Below, piece after piece: positions 50,851 through 61,600 of a stretch of 64,000 nt of DNA. The notes beneath the pieces were generated by a model. That model ran no database searches. It saw nothing but the letters and a program-made list of their open reading frames with translations, and had not been told where the DNA came from. This stretch comes from Rhododendron vialii (lineage: Eukaryota; Streptophyta; Magnoliopsida; Ericales; Ericaceae). Positions within the stretch are counted from its first letter, which is position 1, and the number at the start of each line of letters is the position of its first letter. Location: the NCBI RefSeq assembly GCF_030253575.1, contig NC_080568.1:5431501-5495500 (forward strand), written 5' to 3'. The position numbers and the translations under genes were made by a program.

Positions 50851-52509
50851 ATAAAGCCACAACAGTGGTACTTGAAAGTATCATCATACAAATCAATTAC
50901 TACTATTATTGGTTTTTAACTATGTTGTCCTTGATTATTCATAACTAAGGTTGGGGCAATTCCATCAAAGGTCGGGTCGAGGTAATTCCATCTTTTGGTC
51001 CGTAGGGAAAAAGAGAACTACAAAAGCTTCTCTTGTTGTAGTTCTCTTGAGGCGATTCTCAAATTGCGGCTCTATTTGTGTGATTTTGAAAATGGATTGT
51101 TAAAGAATACATTTTCGGCCTAAACTCCCAAACAGTAACAATGCAAAATCCAGAATGCATTAAGGAAGCTACCAAAAGATGATGTTCTTCATCCGCTCTG
51201 TTAAGTTCTCTGCTTTGAAATCATGCCAGCGGCATCTCCAACGCGACTAAAGCTTCAATGGTCAACATTGAAAGCAAACTGTTTGTGGTACTTCCCCAAA
51301 GAAAATCACACAATAGCTACTCAACTAAATGGTACCGATTTGCTACCTCTGCTTTGAAATCTTGCCAGTGGCATCTCCGACACGACTAAAGCTTCAGTGG
51401 TCATCATTGAACATGCCTTTCTCTTGTGCTTGTTTGATTTGTACCCTGTAATCGGTGGAACCATGTTTACTTAATGAACACAATTCATGATGAGAAGAAA
51501 TTATGCATGAATCACGGTGCTCCGGTCTGTCGTAAAGTTGAAGATGCTGTGCCTATTTATAGATTCCTTTCATTCTTGTGGTGCTTGACTGTTAATTTGT
51601 CTTCCCTGGAACTGGGATGCCAAAATTTCTTTGCAAATACCTAAAGTATTTTCTGAAGGACAAGTAGTCATTGCTCTGGTGTTTTTCTTTGTAAATACCT
51701 AATGTCCTTCAAAGGGGGTGAATTTTGTGGATTCAGCTCCTCAGGACTCCATTCGAGATTGTCAGAGCAACGACTGTCATGTAACTAGTCCCGTGAAAAA
51801 CCCCATATTCAGCATATAACTCTGGTTTCTCGGCAGGTTTTTTTTTTTTTTTTTGATCGAGGAAGCACAAACGCGTTGCATTCAAACTCATTTTTGCTTG
51901 ATCCTTGGTCATTTGTGAGGAGTCTTGGTTAATCTGGAAATTCACCCACGAAGATCATGATATGTAGTAGCTGCATGTGCTGGCTTTGGTTTTGTTTGTG
52001 TTGGCGGACTTGTTAGGTAACGTGATGGAGTTCTTCCCTCGGTCAATTAGACATCATTTTTTTTAATAACTGCATGTCCGGACCAGCTTACGCGCATCTC
52101 GACTAAATCGCGAATTAGACATCATTGCTGGGGCTGAAGTTTATTATCCCCACCAACATACTTGGCCTTCTAGTGACAATTTTTGAAGAAATAGATTAGG
52201 TCGTCTCTTTTCGAGCACGACAATATTGCATCACCCCAGAAAAACAAGAGAACGACAATCGGGAATTTCAAGTGACAGATACAAGATGCACAATTTGAGG
52301 CATTGTAGCCCCATCTGCTAATGTTTCCTCTTGTTTTGAATGAGGGTAAGAGGGTAATTTCACATACCAACTCACCTAGGTAATTTCACATACCAACTCA
52401 CATAGGCAATTCCTTCTGTTCATTATCTTGATTTTGTTTTTCACAAGCAATTGTTGGACCCAAACTTAAACTGAGTATTTCAGCAAAAAAAGCCGCCAAA
52501 ACCGCGGGA
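50851..52509. other. Intergenic, no gene seen
   Basis: No gene recognised. A local duplication ('tctgctttgaaatcatgcca' near 51208 and 'tctgctttgaaatcttgcca' near 51347) and a SINE-type 3' end in minus orientation near 52060-52110 are visible. The text near 52340-52410 ('cacataccaactcacctagg') has relatives near 56060. Confidence 0.5.
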
Positions 52510-52730
52510 AAATTTTCTGTGCTAAGCGGGTACCACGTGGTGCTCACTCGGTGCATCCAAGCTGTCCATTGAGTTTTTGGACGGTTTGGATTTGGAGAGA
52601 GAAAATGTTGGGGTGAGAGGAGAGAGAGAGTTTTAATCCGAGTCGTCCACAAGTGTATTGGACGGCCCGAATATATCGAGTCGGTATCACGTGGAATATA
52701 CCTACTGGACACCCAAAAATTTATTGTAGC
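52510..52730 (+). mobile_element. Dispersed repeat, copy 1
   Basis: About 220 bp containing 'ttggagagagaaaatgttgg', 'gacggcccgaatat' and 'gagtcggtatcacgtgg'. An inverted relative lies at 53535-53815, so this is a mobile family; class undetermined. Confidence 0.6.
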
Positions 52731-53534
52731 CCGTCACTGTTGGCTACTACTGTAGACTAACACCATTGATCATGAACGTACATGTTGCCCGCACACTGGA
52801 CGATCACTTCCGATCAAACAAAAATCTACTCTTTTGAAGTCATCGTTTTGTTAATTTTGCGTTAATTTTGTATGGATTATTGGTTCGTCTTATCAATGGA
52901 AATCTAAAAAATAAATAATGATCAAAACCTTAATAAAGTTCAATAAAGACAAAATAGCGAAAAATGACAGATTTTTTCACAACACAATTAGTTCGGTTCA
53001 TAATTTTTAATTTTTTCGATTTCTCTCGTCGATATGAATAAAAAATTCACAAAAAGGGAAACAAAACTCATAAATTCAAAAGGAAATTGAATAAGTACTT
53101 ATTTTTTTAAATTAAAAGTTTATTGTGAGAGAATGATTTATTTCATAACGCAGAAAATAAGTACTTAAAAAATATGAATTATAGCGGAAAGGGGCCATAT
53201 TTCCCCTAACCGAAAAGGGCCTAAGAATTAAAAAAAATATATAGCAATTTGTATAATTATTTATGCTTTGTTTGGAACTTAAAGAAAATGGAAAAAAAAG
53301 AAGAGAAAGGAAAATAGGATAAAAAGAAAAGAAAAATGTACTATGCACAATTTTAGAATTTTCTATTTTTTCTCGTCTTTCCCTTAAAACCAAACGATGG
53401 TAAAAAAAAATTGAGAATATCATTTTAACGAAATTATAGTGAATACTTCCTTGAATAAGAGAATCACGACTCTTCCGTGAATAAGTTAATCTCAAAAAAT
53501 TTCTCTTATTTTCTCTTACTTTGGAACCCACAAA
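52731..53534. other. Intergenic, no gene seen
   Basis: AT-rich spacer between the two oppositely oriented repeat copies. A 139-codon minus frame here is low-complexity and not credible. Confidence 0.5.
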
Positions 53535-53815
53535 GGGAGATATTTTTCCGTTCCGAACCGGTATATCCTACATGATATCCGTTGGACATATTCGAGCCGT
53601 TCGACACACTTTTGGGTGGCTCAGATTGAAACTCTCTATCTCCTCTCCCTCCACCATTTTCTCTCTCATCTTACTCCAACACTTTCTCTCTTATTTTTCT
53701 CTCTCCAAATTTGAGCCGTTCAAACACAGAATGGACGGCTCGGATGTGCGAGCAAGCATTACTTGATACCGACTCGGCACTGAAATTTTTTTCCCACAGA
53801 GGAGTAGTGATGTAT
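53535..53815 (-). mobile_element. Dispersed repeat, copy 2 (inverted)
   Basis: Read on the minus strand it follows copy 1: 'gtgccgagtcggtatcaagt', 'gagccgtccattctgtg', 'tttggagagagaaaaataag', 'tcgaacggctcgaatatg'. It ends about 170 bp upstream of the coiled-coil gene and could contribute to its promoter region. Confidence 0.6.
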
Positions 53816-53829
53816 AAGAAATTTCGAGA

Positions 53830-53838
<9 letters not shown>

Positions 53839-53868
<30 letters not shown>
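53839..53868 (+). repeat. (GA)n microsatellite in leader region
   Basis: Fifteen GA units about 115 bp upstream of the coiled-coil gene ATG; such tracts often lie in plant leaders. Confidence 0.9.
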
Positions 53869-53871
<3 letters not shown>

Positions 53872-53981
53872 CTCGTTTACTTAACAATTTTCTCCCATTG
53901 TCTTTTCTCAACTTCCAAAACAAAACCTATCCCTGCCCTTGTAACCTAATTTGTAAACAGAGCAGATCGGGGAGAGAGAGG

Positions 53982-56493
53982 ATGGCAGGAACGGACTCAA
54001 CGGAGAATCACGAGAAATTCGACTACGAGGAGGAGGAGGAGGACGACGACGACTATGAAGACATGAGTGATGATGTACGCTCTCTCTATATCTCTATCTC
54101 TGACTAGCGGCTGGGCACATGCGATCCGATACGTGTGCAATTTGATTTAATTTAGGCAAAATCAATATAAGAGAGAACAAAAACCTGAAATATAAATGCA
54201 ACTTTTTTTCAGTTCGAAAAAAGAGAAAAGGCATTATTATCCTTTAGGTAGTTACGAAGTCAAACAATTTTAGTTTGGGGATAACACGTGGTGTAGTAAG
54301 GAAATTTTGTGACAGTTAGAAGGGCAATGCGGGTATGGTGAAAATATGAGACAGCCTGAGAATTTTGTCCACGCAAACTTGACCAACTTGTGCTCTCCCT
54401 TTACCGATAAAATAGATAGGTAGATAGATTTTCTCTCTCTTGATTCATCTACATAATTGCGCGTATCTTGTGTGTGCGTGTGTATGCGCGTGTTTTTGCG
54501 CTTATCTTGTGTGTGTGTATGCGCGTGTTTTGGTGTTTGGGTTTGTGTGTTTTATTTCTTGTGTCGTTTTGGTGTTTGTGTGTTTTATTTCTTGTGTCGA
54601 ATTGTGTCATCTTTTGTTCATTAGCTTCCTAAAGGCCAGGGCTGTTCTCTCTGTGTTTCATCCTTTAGGGTTTATTCTAACTTTTGCTTACTTCTGTGAA
54701 TCTATAGAAATTTTCTCAAGGCCTTTGAAACCCCACCCCACCCCCCCTCCCTATTACTGCTGCTGTTTTGTGTCTCTTTTTTTGGTTTCTCTTTCTGTTT
54801 TTGGGGGGTTTCTGGGTAGGTTAAAATTTCATAGCCACATAACTCGAAAGCGGCAAGGATGACACATGCACCTCCTTAATACAACCAACAGGACACAAAC
54901 CAAGATATAGTCTTTTGTTAGAACAGATCGAACAACCAAAACAAGGAGTAGCATCAACAGCTCCAACTAAACTTTACACATCTCCCAGGCAGACAAAACG
55001 AAAGCACGAAACTCAAAACACTCTGTTAGAGATTCCCTAATCCGCACACAGATTGGTTCGCGTAATTGATGATTTTGAGGCGGCAAGACAAGGGAGGGGA
55101 GCGGAGGGGTTAACTTCTCAAGGATTTTACTTGAGAACACTCTTTCATTGATTTCTTCAATTAGAGAACAACTGAAACCGCGTTTTCCTGATCATTAAAA
55201 GTAATTGATAGCGAACTAGATCAGAGCCTATTGAAGCAATTGTTGAGCTGAACTTATTGTGGTGTTGCCAAAAAAAAAAAACAGGAGGACATGGCAGCAT
55301 CGTATAATATACTTTCTGAAGCCAATGAAAGTCTTAAGAGGGCGAATGAAAACATGGAAAGGCATTTAGCGGCAGAGAAAGTGGTTGTGAAGCTCAAGGA
55401 ACATATTGCCTTGCAAGACGAGATGATTGCAAGGATCAAAAAAGAGATTGCTGTGGTTGTGGAACAGACTGCTTGCAGCAAGAAACGGACTGCTTGGTGC
55501 ATGGAACAGATTGCAAAGCGTAACCAAGATATTGCAAGGCGTGACAAACGGATTGCAGAGTTTAGGGAACAGCTCAAAAGAAAGATAATCAGAGTTACGT
55601 TGGAATCTTCAGGTAAGGTATTTTCTTTCTTAGATTATTTCTGAAGCTTGTGTAGGTCTCTTCGTGTGTTTAGGGTTGAAACAAAAATGCAAGGACCAGA
55701 AATGCTCAATCAAACAATTATGAAACTTTGCTGGAAAAAAGTACATATTTCGGATCATAAACTTACTTCATCATGCATTACTGTGTTGAAGTTTCATACG
55801 CCTGTGATCAGGGTCTTGACATGATTGGTCATATTATGTTGCTACAAAGACGGATCTAGGATTTCAGTTTTGGGGTACTGAACTCTTATGATGCGGAGGT
55901 GCAAACTCTCACAATTTCACGGTTATCTTAAATTTAGTTAGTGCACATGAAGGTTTTTCGGAATTTTGGTGCTTGATGTGTGTTTTATTTCCGTTTCATT
56001 TCTTTGGGTGATATTCTAATTCAGATGGTGGTTCCCTCTTTGAAGGAGGGAAAGAAGATAATTCCACATATCAACTCACCTAAGCAATTTCGTGGTTATC
56101 TTAAATTGAGTTAGTTCACCTGAAGGTTTTTCAGAATTTTGGTGCTTGATGTGTGTTTTATTTCCGTTTCATTTCTTTGGGTGGATTTTCTAATTCAGAT
56201 CGATGGTGGTCGCTCTATTATTTATGATTTTGACATAAAGATAGATAATTAGATACATGAAATTTGAAGAGTGGGTTGGCGTCACAAGTTTTAGAAATAA
56301 AAACATTAGTCTTCAAAATGACAATATAATTCAACAAAGTACTTTTTTTTTGATAACAAATTTGACGAATGTGTTGAAGTTGCTCTTAGAATAAGTTGAA
56401 TAACCATTGATTAACCGATGGACTGCAATTTATGTCATTCAACTTTACTAATCTGGCTCCTTTTGTTTTTGTCTGGTTGCAGGCATGAAGTGA
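53982..56493 (+). CDS. Unrecognised small acidic coiled-coil protein, chimeric with ARF1
   Basis: I do not recognise this protein. Exons 53982-54074, 55285-55612 and 56483-56493 join in phase (GT-AG) to give 143 residues. Residues 1-31 are very acidic (EEEEEDDDDYEDMSDD); 32-71 are helical; 72-127 are eight exact heptads beginning I/T-A (e.g. IAKRNQD, IARRDKR), predicted coiled coil; then a basic tail ending ESSGMK. No signal peptide or membrane segment. Intron 2 contains pieces of the ARF1 leader intron and ARF1 last intron, and exon 3 is homologous to the ARF1 terminal exon (gcatgaagtga against gcatgaggtaa), now read in a different phase; it supplies the stop. A GA microsatellite and pyrimidine-rich leader precede. 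In-phase exons and clean splice sites argue for a real gene; expression is unknown. It could be a young chimera or a decayed family member. Confidence 0.6.
55405..55572 (+). repeat. Eight tandem 21-bp coding units
   Basis: Eight units of exactly 21 bp, each starting attgc or actgc, encoding eight heptads. Several share endings such as aaacgg or ggaacag. The length is conserved perfectly while the sequence diverges, as expected for a repeat kept in frame. Confidence 0.85.
55806..55990 (+). repeat. Fragment of ARF1 leader intron in the coiled-coil gene
   Basis: Matches 46140-46740 of the ARF1 leader intron with the MITE absent: 'ttgacatgattgg', 'agacggatctagg', 'tttcagttttgggg', 'ggaggtgcaaactct', 'catgaaggttttt'. 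Confidence 0.75.
55920..56201 (+). repeat. Local tandem duplication, about 170-bp period
   Basis: 'ggttatcttaaatttagtta' through 'ttctaattcagat' (about 55921-56027) recurs at about 56094-56201 with few changes, separated by a short spacer. Confidence 0.85.
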
Positions 56494-56674
56494 TGTGGAT
56501 TCGTGGAACACGTTCTGGTGGCGTGATCCTGGATGCAGCTTTTATCTATATATATTTTTTCCATTTTTTTCTCATACAATGTAGGAAGGTTTGAATATGA
56601 TGTTTGCTGGTTTTTATGGCCTTGTTATAGAACACGAGGGTGGCCCATCAATTTATTTATTTATTTATTTATTA

Positions 56675-56707
<33 letters not shown>

Positions 56708-56900
56708 TTTAAATTTTTTTTTTATAGAAATAACAATCATGTTTTGTGCCTTGGGAGTATTTCTTTCATGCTCAAATCCCTTGTTTTATGGAGTATTACA
56801 GAATGTCCGAACTATATTATGCACAACTTACCTAATCCTAGAGCGTTGAAATCAACAACCAAGGCTGGCCCGGGAGTTATTGTATTGGCTTGTGAATCGA
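56205..56900 (+). repeat. Partial ARF1 duplicate (last intron, last exon, 3' UTR)
   Basis: Diverged copy of 50015-50850. It has lost all ARF1 coding exons except the tiny terminal one, which now serves the coiled-coil gene. A (TTTA)n(TTA)n microsatellite expanded inside it (56657-56708). Confidence 0.85.
56657..56708 (+). repeat. (TTTA)n(TTA)n microsatellite
   Basis: Compound AT-rich microsatellite within the ARF1-derived 3' region. Confidence 0.95.
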
Positions 56901-57968
56901 TTGTGCGAGTTTGGAAGAATAAATCCCATGTTGCCATGCTCTCATTTGATCAACCCCTTAGGATTTCAAACTAAAATTCCTAATGTGTAATCCTAAGGTT
57001 ATATATGCTTTACGATAGCAGTGTTTGGGATCTTAGTTAAGGGAAAGATTGGGCAAGGAAAAGAGAGGGAAATTAATAGATGTTTACCTATAGAGGAATG
57101 AATATGTGCAAGCAATTGCATTCAGTACAGAAATATTAATAGGTGTGTTGCGTATCGGTCTTTTCATTCCCTTTCAGAGGGGTGAAAGTCTGTAAAGTAA
57201 TAAATGCCTGTAAAGTAAAGTCTTGTAATAGTATAGTCAAATAAACGTAGTAAATGCCCAGTAACAAAAGTCTTAGATGATGTACTATGTAGTAGAAAAA
57301 TGGATGGGCACCAATTATGTAAACTCTATTTAAGCCTCCTTACTCCGTCTATAAAAGGAGAGCTTCACCTTTGTAAAAATTAAGTTAATGAAAGCCAGTG
57401 TCTTCCTAATATATCCTGTGTCTTGTATTCTCTCTACGATCCTAACCTACTTAGTGTTTGTACACGAAGTTGCAAATCAATTTTTCTTTCTCCGGGCTTA
57501 TCCCTTGATTTTATGGGTTGAGCTACCTTTGTTGACTTAAGAGACATTTGCAAGTGAAAATGCATTCAATATATCACACAGTTCTTGTTGTCTAATATCA
57601 TAGGAATTGAAGTAAAGTAAAATCATTAATTGAGTGTGTTTAAAAGTACGCGGGGCAGGGCCCACAAGCTTTAATGTGGTTCCGCCAGTGTTTTGGAGCC
57701 CTCAAGTGAAAGACCTTGCCATTAACAAAACATTTTAGATCCACACATCACTATGGCATAACAGGTATTAGCCATTAATGGGTTATACGAGTCGATTAAT
57801 TGCGTGGCTTATTTTGGTGTACGCACAAAGTGGCTGCTCCTATACGTGAACACCCAACCGCATTACCATAGCATCTATATCTAGATTTCATTATGTAACT
57901 TATGTCATGCAATCAAAAAAAATACTAGTCACCTAAAGCGAGTGATGGCATATCGCAGACATTGTTTT
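56901..57968. other. Intergenic between convergent genes
   Basis: Downstream regions of the coiled-coil gene (+) and the MTOPVIB-like gene (-). No gene seen; a possible solo LTR is listed separately. Confidence 0.5.
57130..57480 (+). mobile_element. Possible solo LTR
   Basis: Contains an LTR-like core: 'gtctataaaaggagagcttc' (TATA box), then 'ttaatgaaagccagtg' and a CT-rich run 'gtattctctctacg'. This order is typical of the U3-R-U5 of Copia LTRs. I could not fix the ends or a target duplication. Confidence 0.35.
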
Positions 57969-58604
57969 CTATAGGTCTAACGCACTAAAAACTTCCTTGC
58001 CTTTGTATTCGTCGTCGTCGACATATGGTTCCAGGTTGAAGTCATCTTCAAAAAGAAAAGGTGCAGCTTCGCGTTTTGTTTGAGGCTTTCTATCATTGAT
58101 CTCTATAGCTGAGATAATCTTTTCATTGATGCAGTCTTCAACGATTCTTCCTCCGATTTCTTGAGGCTGTAACCCAAGAAGAGAAAGGCATTCTCCTTGG
58201 AAGAGCGAGTCATTAGAAGACAAGACCAGACCCGCAATTGTTCTTGCAAGATCAGGGGCATAACTGCATATCTGAGAATCAGGACAGAACATGTGAGCCT
58301 ACACAGTATGGATAGAATTCAGTACTCATTGCAACTTCGACACGGCCCAATTGTAACTTAAGCTGCGTTTGTATCGTGAATTCGAGCGATAGTATATCAT
58401 TTGACCATGAAGAAATGAATTTTATGTTTCATTTCCTTATCAAAGTCCTTCCATAATCCAAGACACGGCCCAATGATATCATGTTTCATTTCCTTATCAA
58501 AGTCCTCCTTCCATAATAATAGCCTTAGTGTATAAGGGAAAGGATGCCAAGATCCAAATCCAAATCCCATTAACTTTGAGGTTTCTTTCTTTCTTTCTTT
58601 CTTG

Positions 58605-58648
<44 letters not shown>

Positions 58649-61600
58649 TGATAGCATGTGAACTGAGAAGAGCTCCTGTGTTTCTATCCTTCAAATCATT
58701 CAATGCAAGCTTAACAGCCTTTCGCGTAATTGTTCGTTCAAGACGAGTCTTGTGCAGGGTTGATGGCAGCATGACCTTAGCAGCACGTTAAGGGATAGAC
58801 AAAATGTGTGCCAAAGGGTAGACTAACTAGAAAATAACAAGAACTAGGATGTAAGGACATGACGCAAACTCTCATGTAATATCAAAAGAAGATGCTAAAG
58901 AAATGATAACAAATATGCGATGGATATTCCTTATGATAACAGTGGAGGACAAGATCAACATGGGTATTTGCCGGCAAGTTCTCCCATTCTAGGAATATGT
59001 AGCCATCTTGATCCGCAATGCTCCTCAAAGACAACCCATAATTTTTCCAGTCAATGCTTGTCAATCCGTTCAGAGCTGATTGGGAAATTGAACAAGGTGA
59101 GAAGTCCTTGAAATATAAAACCTGGAAAGAGTGTTTTGGATCATCAGAAAGTTAGCATTATAAACCAGGCAGACATAACTTGATTGGATTCATAAAGTAA
59201 ATAAAACCCAGGCACAAACGCAAATGATACGCGTATCTTCCTTTCTCTCTTTCCCTTTCCCTTACTCCATTTATAATTGAAACATGTTGGGGGAAAAAAA
59301 GCAACACAAGGAGTGATCATAATAGTTATTTGCAGAGGAACAGATACGAGAAGAACGCATGCCCTCACGTAGGATTCCAGCATGGATAGCTTTTATTGCC
59401 TGTATTGGTATAAACGCAAGTACATAAATGGCATAAATGTTAGTACAGTTCTATGTAATGTGATGTAATTTGATTCTCAGGTAAGTTTTTCTTGTTACTT
59501 ATTTCCCAATTGTCTTATCAGACTGGTTCTTATGTTTCAAGTCAATAACCAATCTTAGGTACTTCCACGCCATATCATTTGGATGAGCAATATATACAAG
59601 AGCTTGCTCAGAGTACCCGAAGAAATAAGGTAAGATACAATGACCAGCCCGATTAAAAAGAAGATACTGATAGCAGATCAATTATGACGTACAAGTCCTT
59701 AAGATTTGCTAAGTAGATTTGGTGGAGTGTGAGACCAAAATCAATGGCAGCCAAAAGGACTGAGAATTGGTCATACAGCCAAAATATGCTTCCACAGAAT
59801 AGGATGATGATCCGGAGTAGAAAAACCTAACATTTTCTTTCCCGTCTCACTAACTAAAATCCTTTGATATAGCCATGTCAATTGGTGGTTAACACATATT
59901 TACAAGATAATTGCACAAAATCTCACTGTAAGCAATACTGGGATTTTCTATTTTCTCCCCTATTTCTCTCCAAACCAAACAATGAAAGAACAAATTTTTT
60001 ATTTTATTTTATTTTCCATAAGTTCCAAACTTCCCTTAGAATAACATATTGTTAAACACAATTCCAAGTTTCCAACCTCTGTTTTCGCATCACATGCTCT
60101 GAAGCAGGAGGGAGTGGTTGGATTTGACACTTCGTTAATAATAATCACGGCTTCCATCTTTTGTCCACTATTTCTGTGGCTTTCTGTGCAGCAAGCCACC
60201 CCACTTCCAACCTTCAGATGCACCCTGAAAATATGCAAAGAAAATCCAGTTAACTTAAAGCCATAGTTAAATTAAGGCTTACAGGTCACACATATTGTCC
60301 AATCTGTAATGTCAACGAACACATGGTGTACAAGATACAGTCCAGTACTTAATCATGTCCATTTGTTACAAACAAATTGGTTTTCATTGCAAAAGTAAAC
60401 AACAACGTCCAACACAATTAGCTATGGGTTTTTTTGATCGGATGCTATAGGTTGAAAACACCGATTATAAACGATATGGGGCAAGATAATAAAACCTTTA
60501 TAATTAACCAGAATAGGTCATGACAAACATAGAAGAACACAGAACTGACTGAACACTATCCCATATTCACCAAATGTAAGGTTGCCATGCCGGACAAGTT
60601 AACCACTATAGACAAATATCTTTGCAAGAACATAGATCAAAAGCCTTCCTAAGCTCAGGTCTAAGATCCGAGTCAGCTGTTAGGAAGTGAATTGAGCTAT
60701 TGATCAAGTTTATGATTTGAATGTTCTTAAAACAAAAAATTTGACTCATGGAAGACACTTGAACAGACGGTCATCATGAAGTGATGTGGTAGCTTCCAAC
60801 GAATCAAAATGTTTAAACTTCGTTTGTAAATATAACTTCAACTCCCCAACATCTGCAAGGTGTAAAATTGAGGAAAACATTAGATTTTGTTGACAAGGAG
60901 GTTAACAGAACAGTTTGAGAAAGTTGATAAGGATTCAATACAAAAGTAACACCTCAGATCAACATCAAGTTCAGATTGCTGTGTAATTAGCGTTTCTATT
61001 TGACTAAATTGAAATAAAAGACATGGTGGTACAAATCAACAGAAAAAGTGGTTCCGAGTACAATACAATTGTAAAAAAGAAAAATCCAAAGGGCTGAGTT
61101 GTTGAGAGAACTTTTCAGGAGCACTTATGTGAAGAATATCTCCCAGCAGTGGTGCAACTACAGCAATACTCTAAATCAACACAAGTTGGAACAACAACAT
61201 AAACGGGAAGCTGGTATGAATCCAGTTGGCACTCACCCATCGGAGAAGCAAGAGTGACAGATGTCACTTGAACTGTTTCCATGCTTGAAAACATATTCCT
61301 TGAGTCCGGACTTCAGGCGTTCAATGTTGGATGCAGCAGAAGATAAAACACTGCATTCTTTTGCTGGAACAATTTTTTCACATCGTGATCCAGGAATATC
61401 ACCGCATTCGACTGCCAATTCAATTACAACATTCTAGAAAAGATTCAGAAACAATCAGCAAGTCAGGTTCAATGTCGCACCAAAGATAATCCAGGCCTGA
61501 CAAAACATGATATAACATCACTATGCCAGATCGCACAACAATCAGTGGAAGACTATGTCAAAGTTGCAACTGCAAAAATTTATTACTCCGTATTATTATT

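Noticed and set aside
53112..53531. 139-codon minus frame
   Set aside because: AT-rich, Phe/Ser-rich low complexity, no domain or homologous exon.
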